Assembly (NCBI GenBank): GCA_002339135.1
Contig: DDJR01000069.1
Span: 2,088 to 10,501 of the forward strand
Source of the DNA: Flavobacteriales bacterium UBA2619
GTDB lineage: Bacteria > Bacteroidota > Bacteroidia > Flavobacteriales_D > Sanyastnellaceae
Direction: 5' to 3'
DNA length: 8,414 bases
The position numbers and the translations under genes were made by a program. Positions 5,197-8,414 of the stretch are shown here, in pieces (the stretch's first letter is position 1; each line of letters begins with the position of its first letter). The notes beneath the pieces are model-generated. The model made no database searches, was not told where the DNA came from, and saw only the letters and a list, made by a program, of their open reading frames with translations.

Positions 5197-6087
5197 TTAT
5201 TTCACAAACGTAGGTGCGATCACAAGATCTTTAGAACCGCGGGTGTGGACATAGAAACCTTCGCCGGATTTGGCTCCTAGTTTTCCAGCCATCACCATAT
5301 TAACTAACAAAGGACAAGGCGCATATTTCGAAGCATCGAGCCCATCTTGAAGGACTTTCATAATCGACAGACAAACGTCAAGTCCGATAAAATCAGCGAG
5401 CTGAAGTGGCCCCATGGGATGAGCCATACCAAGCTTCATCACAGTATCGATCTCCTCAACACCTGCAACACCTTCGTTCAAGGTGATAATAGCCTCATTA
5501 ATCATTGGCATTAAAATGCGATTGGCAACAAATCCTGGGTAGTCATGAACCTCAACCGGAGACTTACCTAAAGCAGAACTTAGTCCCATAATCTTCTCAC
5601 AAGTCTCATCTGACGTTGCATAGCCACGGATAATCTCCACCAGCTTCATAATTGGAACAGGGTTCATGAAATGCATTCCAATCACTTTATCTGGACGGCG
5701 AGTCACTGAAGCGATTTTTGTAATCGAAATGGACGATGTATTCGTAGCAAGAATGCAGTTATCCGGAGCAGCGGCATCAAGATCCTTGAAGATCTTGAGC
5801 TTGAGATCAATGTTTTCAGTAGCGGCTTCAACAACCAGATCAGCATCAGATACAGAAGCGTTAAAGTCTGTTGAGGTAACCAGTCGAGACAAAGTCTCTG
5901 CTTTCTCATTCTCAGAAATCCTCTCTTTCGCCACCAGTCTGTTTAAATTCTTATCTATGGTTGCTAAGGCTCTATCAAGAGCGTCTTGTGACATATCGAC
6001 AAGACATACACGAAATCCCTTTTGGGCAAACACGTGAGCAATCCCGTTCCCCATGGTGCCAGCACCAACAACCGTAATTGACTTCAT
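5197..6087 (-). CDS. hbd: 3-hydroxybutyryl-CoA dehydrogenase
   Basis: The 296-residue product is a full-length single-function 3-hydroxyacyl-CoA dehydrogenase (Hbd/PaaH/FadB2 type). It interconverts 3-hydroxybutyryl-CoA and acetoacetyl-CoA with NAD(H), in fatty-acid-type beta-oxidation or short-chain acid metabolism in the cytoplasm. The Rossmann motif VGAGTMGNGIA spans residues 7-17, and Asp31 is placed to bind the adenosine ribose and favour NAD. Active-site features are NTSS (116-119), His139 in MHFMNPVPIMKLVE with its partner Glu151, and Asn189 in FVANR. The C-terminal helical dimerisation domain includes GVEEIDTVMKLGMAHPMGP (209-227) and ends near KSGEGFY. No enoyl-CoA hydratase, thiolase or acyl-CoA dehydrogenase lies nearby. 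It starts only 3 nt after the stop of the DUF5606 gene, so the two are almost certainly cotranscribed. The start is secure because the Rossmann motif begins at residue 7. The exact chain-length preference cannot be read from the sequence. Confidence 0.94.
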   Translation of the reverse strand: MKSITVVGAGTMGNGIAHVFAQKGFRVCLVDMSQDALDRALATIDKNLNRLVAKERISENEKAETLSRLVTSTDFNASVSDADLVVEAATENIDLKLKIFKDLDAAAPDNCILATNTSSISITKIASVTRRPDKVIGMHFMNPVPIMKLVEIIRGYATSDETCEKIMGLSSALGKSPVEVHDYPGFVANRILMPMINEAIITLNEGVAGVEEIDTVMKLGMAHPMGPLQLADFIGLDVCLSIMKVLQDGLDASKYAPCPLLVNMVMAGKLGAKSGEGFYVHTRGSKDLVIAPTFVK

Positions 6088-6090
6088 GGT

Positions 6091-6633
6091 CTACTTTTTA
6101 GTCGTTTTTGTGGACTTGGTTGCAGCAGCCTTCTTTGCCGATGGGCTCTTTCTTACAACAGGCTTTTTTGCTGATGGTTTTTTCTTAGCAACTGGCTTTT
6201 TTGCTGATGGTTTTTTTTCATCAGCATCGTCTTTTTTCTCCTCCTCTTCTTCAAAAGGCAGTGCTTTTTGTGAAATTAAAAGATTGTACCACTGGACAAG
6301 TTTTCTCAAATCTGAAGCATATACTCTATCGTGATCTAAATCATCGACGACACTGTCTATAAAATCCTTGACTTCTTGCGGAGCAGAATTGTGAGAAAGA
6401 GCTTCCTTTCCTTTGTTTTTCTCAAAAATCGACTTGAGAATTTTACTAAGGGGAACATCTTCAGCTGTTGTGTACATGGTGATGTCACTTAAGCTGCTTA
6501 CTCTAATCGAACCGGGGATACTAGACCGCTTCCCATCAAGCATGCTTTCTACAACTAAATTTTTTGTCGAGGATGCTAAAATCTTAAACAGTCCGGGCTT
6601 ACCCGAAATCGCTAATACGTCTGAAATCTTCAT
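6091..6633 (-). CDS. DUF5606 protein with lysine-rich histone-like C-terminal repeats
   Basis: The 180-residue product has a globular N-terminal ~125 residues typical of the DUF5606 family of Bacteroidota: it opens MKISDVLAISGKPGLFKIL and contains VVESMLDGKR (27-36), DITMYTTAEDVPLS (50-63) and a later HDRVYASDLRKLVQWYNLL (101-119). I know of no established function for the family. After an acidic hinge (FEEEEEKKDDADEK, 127-140) comes a tail of three 11-residue units rich in Lys, Pro and Ala: 140-150 (KKPSAKKPVAK), 151-161 (KKPSAKKPVVR) and 162-172 (KSPSAKKAAAT), then KSTKTTKK. Such tails resemble histone H1 and bacterial H1-like proteins and suggest binding to nucleic acid or another polyanion; that is inference. 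It has a strong -7 box 4 nt before its ATG, follows the HsdR_N-like gene by 14 nt and precedes hbd by 3 nt. Confidence 0.87.
   Translation of the reverse strand: MKISDVLAISGKPGLFKILASSTKNLVVESMLDGKRSSIPGSIRVSSLSDITMYTTAEDVPLSKILKSIFEKNKGKEALSHNSAPQEVKDFIDSVVDDLDHDRVYASDLRKLVQWYNLLISQKALPFEEEEEKKDDADEKKPSAKKPVAKKKPSAKKPVVRKSPSAKKAAATKSTKTTKK
6161..6216. repeat. Direct repeat, 23 identical bases at 33-bp period
   Basis: Positions 6161-6183 and 6194-6216 are identical over 23 bases and spaced 33 bp, matching the first two 11-residue units of the DUF5606 tail. The third unit (about 6128-6160) is diverged. DNA-level identity between units points to recent duplication. Long runs of T (A on the coding strand) make the tract prone to slippage. 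Confidence 0.85.
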
Positions 6634-6637
6634 GTTG

Positions 6638-6645
6638 CAAAAGTA
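6638..6645 (-). promoter_or_regulatory. -7 element of the DUF5606-hbd transcript, 4 nt from ATG
   Basis: On the minus strand TACTTTTG is an exact TAnnTTTG match ending 4 nt before the ATG at 6633, within the 14-nt gap after the HsdR_N-like gene. It predicts a leaderless or nearly leaderless mRNA. No clear TTG lies at -33; that region overlaps the end of the upstream gene. Confidence 0.6.
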
Positions 6646-6647
6646 CG

Positions 6648-7103
6648 TTAAAACTCAGGAATAGAAGCTAACACGGAGATGGGTTTCGTGGGGTCAGTTG
6701 ACACAGCGTAATGACTCAACCCATTCGTAAGAAGAAGCGTTGGAACCTTCAAAACCAGATTATACCTCGCCGCCTGATCTAGAGTCTTTTGAGACAGGGA
6801 GATAGACGGAGCCTTACACTCTGCAAGAAGAACTGGCATTCTGTCTTGATTAAAGCAGACCAAATCAGCTCTCTTAGCTACATCGTTTAAAATCAAAGTG
6901 TGCTCAACAGCCATCAGTCCCATTGGATAGCCCAAGTCTTCCGAGAGATGATAAATAAGGTGTTGTCTAACCCATTCTTCAGGTTCTAAGGCCACCCACT
7001 TCTTTCTAATCAGACAAAGTATCTCATCATGTTTCTCACCTTTTCTTGCAATAAGAGTGGGTCTGGGAAAATTCAATACCGGCAGATCAACTAATCTAGA
7101 CAT
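6648..7103 (-). CDS. Stand-alone HsdR N-terminal-type nuclease-fold protein (HSDR_N_2-like)
   Basis: The 151-residue protein consists of one domain resembling the N-terminal endonuclease domain of type I restriction subunit R. It opens with LNFPRPTL (10-17) and has IRKKWVALEPEEWVRQHLI (32-50), where Glu43 is the likely first acidic residue. The PD-(D/E)xK core follows: Asp80 in KRADLVCF, and the E-x-K pair Glu95/Lys97 in LLAECKAPS, then a QxxxY motif (Gln110, Tyr114 in DQAARYN). All the expected active-site residues are present, so it could cut DNA. It carries no helicase or translocase domain, and no hsdM or hsdS lies nearby, so it is not a type I restriction system. From general knowledge, such short proteins are often found beside holA in Bacteroidota, suggesting a housekeeping nucleic-acid role rather than defence. 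It is divergent from holA and is followed by the DUF5606 gene. Confidence 0.85.
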   Translation of the reverse strand: MSRLVDLPVLNFPRPTLIARKGEKHDEILCLIRKKWVALEPEEWVRQHLIYHLSEDLGYPMGLMAVEHTLILNDVAKRADLVCFNQDRMPVLLAECKAPSISLSQKTLDQAARYNLVLKVPTLLLTNGLSHYAVSTDPTKPISVLASIPEF

Positions 7104-7107
7104 TCTG

Positions 7108-7115
7108 CAAATTTA
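7108..7115 (-). promoter_or_regulatory. -7 element of the HsdR_N-like gene, 4 nt from ATG
   Basis: On the minus strand TAAATTTG is an exact TAnnTTTG match ending 4 nt before the ATG at 7103. No good -33 TTG is visible. It predicts a leaderless transcript. Confidence 0.55.
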
Positions 7116-7120
7116 ATCTT

Positions 7121-7136
7121 CTAAGCTATAACTTAG
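7121..7136. repeat. Imperfect palindrome between divergent promoters
   Basis: CTAAGCTATAACTTAG reads as an inverted repeat with one mismatched pair (CTAAG and CTTAG arms, 5 bp each, plus an inner TA step). It covers the candidate holA -7 box and lies upstream of the divergent gene's -7 box, so a protein bound here could affect both. Confidence 0.45.
7129..7136 (+). promoter_or_regulatory. Candidate -7 element of holA, 4 nt from ATG
   Basis: TAACTTAG matches TAnnTTTG at all fixed bases but one and ends 4 nt before the ATG at 7141. The whole gap between the divergent starts is 37 bp, so the promoter must be very compact or lie partly in the neighbouring gene. Confidence 0.45.
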
Positions 7137-7140
7137 CCCT

Positions 7141-8157
7141 ATGGCGCACAGGCAAATTATTCGGGACATTCTCGCAGGGAAATTCTCACCATTGTATGTC
7201 TTGCATGGGGAGGAATCTTTTTTTATCGAGGAAATTTCTAAAGCCATTGTTTCAACTGTAGTCGATACCGCCTCCAAAGACTTTAACGAGTCGATTCTGT
7301 ATGGACGTGATACAGATATTGCGGAAATCTTAGCTGCCTCAAGGAGGTTTCCGATGATGTCAGAGCGCCAGCTCGTCCTTGTCAAAGAAGCCCAGGAACT
7401 GAAGTGTTGGAAGCGAAAAGACGAACTTGAAAAGCTCGCCGCTTATGCAGAGTCACCACTTTCTTCAACAGTCCTTGTCTTCTGTTACATGAATAAGAAA
7501 ATAGATGGACGGTCAAAAGCTGTAAAAACCCTCTCAAAAAACGGCATCTTATTCCTGTCTGAAAAGCTTCGTGAATACAAACTTCCACAGTGGATTAATG
7601 AATACATCTCAAGTGTAAAATTATCTATTGATCCTCAATCTGCACAACTGATTGCAGAATACCTCGGCAACGATCTTCGAAAAATCACGAACGAAATCAC
7701 AAAAATAAAGATTTCACTGCCCGAAGGTTCAGCCATTACCTCAGAAGTCATTGAAAAGCACATAGGGATAAGCAAGGATTACAATGTCTTCGAACTTCAA
7801 AGAGCACTTGGAAACAAAGACATTGAGAAATCCTCTCGCATCGTGAATCACTTTGAAGCCAATCCCAAAAACAATCCTCTTGCGATGGTCATCCCAGTAT
7901 TGTCTGCTTACTTCTCTAGATTGTTTGTTTACCATGGTCTCAAAGACAAATCCCAAAACTCGGCTGCCCGCGCCATGTCATGTAGCCCCTATGCAGTCCG
8001 AGATTACTCTGCCGCCGCCAATGTTTATTCTGTATCCAAAGTGGCACGCATCTTCGGATATCTTCGAGATGCCGATCGCAAATCTAAAGGCCAAGGAAAT
8101 GCGACAATCTCTGATGGGATGCTCTTACGCGAAACGGTTTTTAAGATTCTTCATTAG
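7141..8157 (+). CDS. holA: DNA polymerase III subunit delta
   Basis: The 338-residue product has the normal length for the clamp-loader delta subunit, which opens the beta sliding clamp for loading onto primed DNA. The N-terminal domain carries the family marks FSPLYVLHGEESFFIEEI (15-32), in the place of the AAA+ P-loop but without a working Walker A, as expected for delta, then FNESILYGRD (48-57) and RRFPMMSERQLVLVKEAQ (68-85). The middle domain includes an IAEYLGNDLRKITNEITKI-type helix pair, and the C-terminal collar domain follows from about residue 215. The start is well supported by alignment of the first residues with Bacteroidota delta proteins as I remember them. It is divergent from the HsdR_N-like gene with 37 bp between starts. 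I see no strong intrinsic terminator after it. Confidence 0.93.
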   Translation: MAHRQIIRDILAGKFSPLYVLHGEESFFIEEISKAIVSTVVDTASKDFNESILYGRDTDIAEILAASRRFPMMSERQLVLVKEAQELKCWKRKDELEKLAAYAESPLSSTVLVFCYMNKKIDGRSKAVKTLSKNGILFLSEKLREYKLPQWINEYISSVKLSIDPQSAQLIAEYLGNDLRKITNEITKIKISLPEGSAITSEVIEKHIGISKDYNVFELQRALGNKDIEKSSRIVNHFEANPKNNPLAMVIPVLSAYFSRLFVYHGLKDKSQNSAARAMSCSPYAVRDYSAAANVYSVSKVARIFGYLRDADRKSKGQGNATISDGMLLRETVFKILH

Positions 8158-8404
8158 GTGCTTTTTTGGTTGTGTTTTTTAAAGGAATGTTTAACACATA
8201 ATCATGTTACATTCTCTACAACACAGTATTGCACATCACTCATCTTTCAAACTACCCCCAAGACACAACACAACCACGACCCTGTTCGCAGGGAGGAAGA
8301 AGCAGTTGAATAAAAAGAACAACAAAACTTACTGTAAAGAAATAGAAAGCGAAGACTTTGGCTTTGTTGGCGACTATTTATACAAGTGTACGTACTTTTA
8401 GCAA
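8158..8404. other. Intergenic region after holA, no confident gene
   Basis: The 247 bp hold no recognisable gene. TGTGTT (8171-8176) and AACACA (8193-8198) could form a 6-bp stem after holA, but no T run follows. A tight hairpin, CCCTG-TTCG-CAGGG (8280-8293), has a UUCG-type tetraloop, though with a G-C rather than the especially stable C-G closing pair. From about 8290 to 8360 the plus strand is purine-rich. A 65-codon frame (8204-8401) spans the region, but its product has no family resemblance. The right end carries a candidate promoter for the next gene. An untranslated leader or a small RNA is possible but unsupported. Confidence 0.5.
8393..8400 (+). promoter_or_regulatory. Candidate -7 element for the next gene, 4 nt from ATG
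   Basis: TACTTTTA matches TAnnTTTG except for the final base and ends 4 nt before an ATG at 8405. It overlaps the palindrome GTACGTAC (8388-8395). TTTGTTG at 8363-8369 may be the -33 element, although the 23-nt gap is slightly long. Confidence 0.4.
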
Positions 8405-8414
8405 ATGGACTTTA
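8405..8414 (+). CDS. Possible start of the next plus-strand gene, cut by the window end
   Basis: ATG GAC TTT A is all that is visible (Met-Asp-Phe). It is listed only because a -7-like box lies 4 nt upstream, the same arrangement as at four other starts in the window. No product can be suggested. Confidence 0.25.

Noticed and set aside
5666..6037. Plus-strand frame of 123 codons inside hbd
   Set aside because: It is entirely antisense to a clear hbd gene, and the product has no recognisable features.
6161..6216. CRISPR-like spaced repeats
   Set aside because: Two 23-base copies separated by 10 bp in phase with codons encode a protein repeat; there are no unique spacers and no cas genes.
6053..6334. 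Plus-strand frame with a repeated FFADGFF pattern
   Set aside because: It is the antisense shadow of the lysine-rich repeats in the DUF5606 gene; codon periodicity of the repeat creates the open frame.
6648..7103. A type I restriction-modification system
   Set aside because: Only the HsdR N-terminal-type domain is present; there is no helicase part, methylase or specificity gene in the window.
8204..8401. Open frame of 65 codons after holA
   Set aside because: The product is low-complexity in its first half (His, Ser, Thr rich) with no family resemblance, no promoter or ribosome binding site, and it runs into the candidate promoter of the next gene.

Overview
The window looks like chromosomal DNA from a member of the Bacteroidota, most likely the Flavobacteriia or a close marine relative. 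The evidence is: promoter -7 elements of the Bacteroidota type (TAnnTTTG) in front of several genes; a secreted protein ending in a type IX secretion (T9SS) type A sorting domain; a DUF5606 protein, a family I know only from this phylum; a UMF1-family transporter; and almost no Shine-Dalgarno sequences. I see no insertion sequence, phage gene, CRISPR array or integron, so this reads as ordinary core genome with a few unusual details.

Layout. Positions 1-300 hold a possible divergent minus-strand gene start (1-25, weak) and a complete tRNA-Pro(UGG) gene with its own promoter and a strong intrinsic terminator. Positions 300-1155 hold a possible 57-codon small ORF and a minus-strand secreted cupredoxin (blue-copper-like) protein with a T9SS tail. 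Positions 1332-3942 hold a divergent pair: L-2-hydroxyglutarate oxidase (lhgO, minus) and a UMF1-type MFS transporter (plus), with promoters packed into the 82 bp between them. Positions 3962-5131 (minus) encode a secreted two-domain protein with a jelly-roll-like N-terminus and an OmpA-type peptidoglycan-binding C-terminus. Positions 5197-7103 (minus) hold a tight run in the order HsdR_N-like nuclease-fold protein, DUF5606 protein with a histone-H1-like lysine-rich tail, then 3-hydroxybutyryl-CoA dehydrogenase. Divergent from that run is holA (DNA polymerase III delta, plus, 7141-8157). The last 250 bp have no confident gene but end in a promoter-like motif and an ATG that may begin the next gene.

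How the genes fit together. The set mixes housekeeping (tRNA-Pro, holA), central metabolism (lhgO returns L-2-hydroxyglutarate to 2-oxoglutarate; hbd acts in 3-hydroxyacyl-CoA metabolism) and cell-envelope or exported proteins (cupredoxin, OmpA-like). I do not see a new defence or mobile system. The most interesting pattern is regulatory: at five start codons a -7-like element lies exactly 4 nt upstream of the ATG, which suggests leaderless mRNAs for cytoplasmic and housekeeping genes. The two secreted-protein genes appear to have longer leaders.
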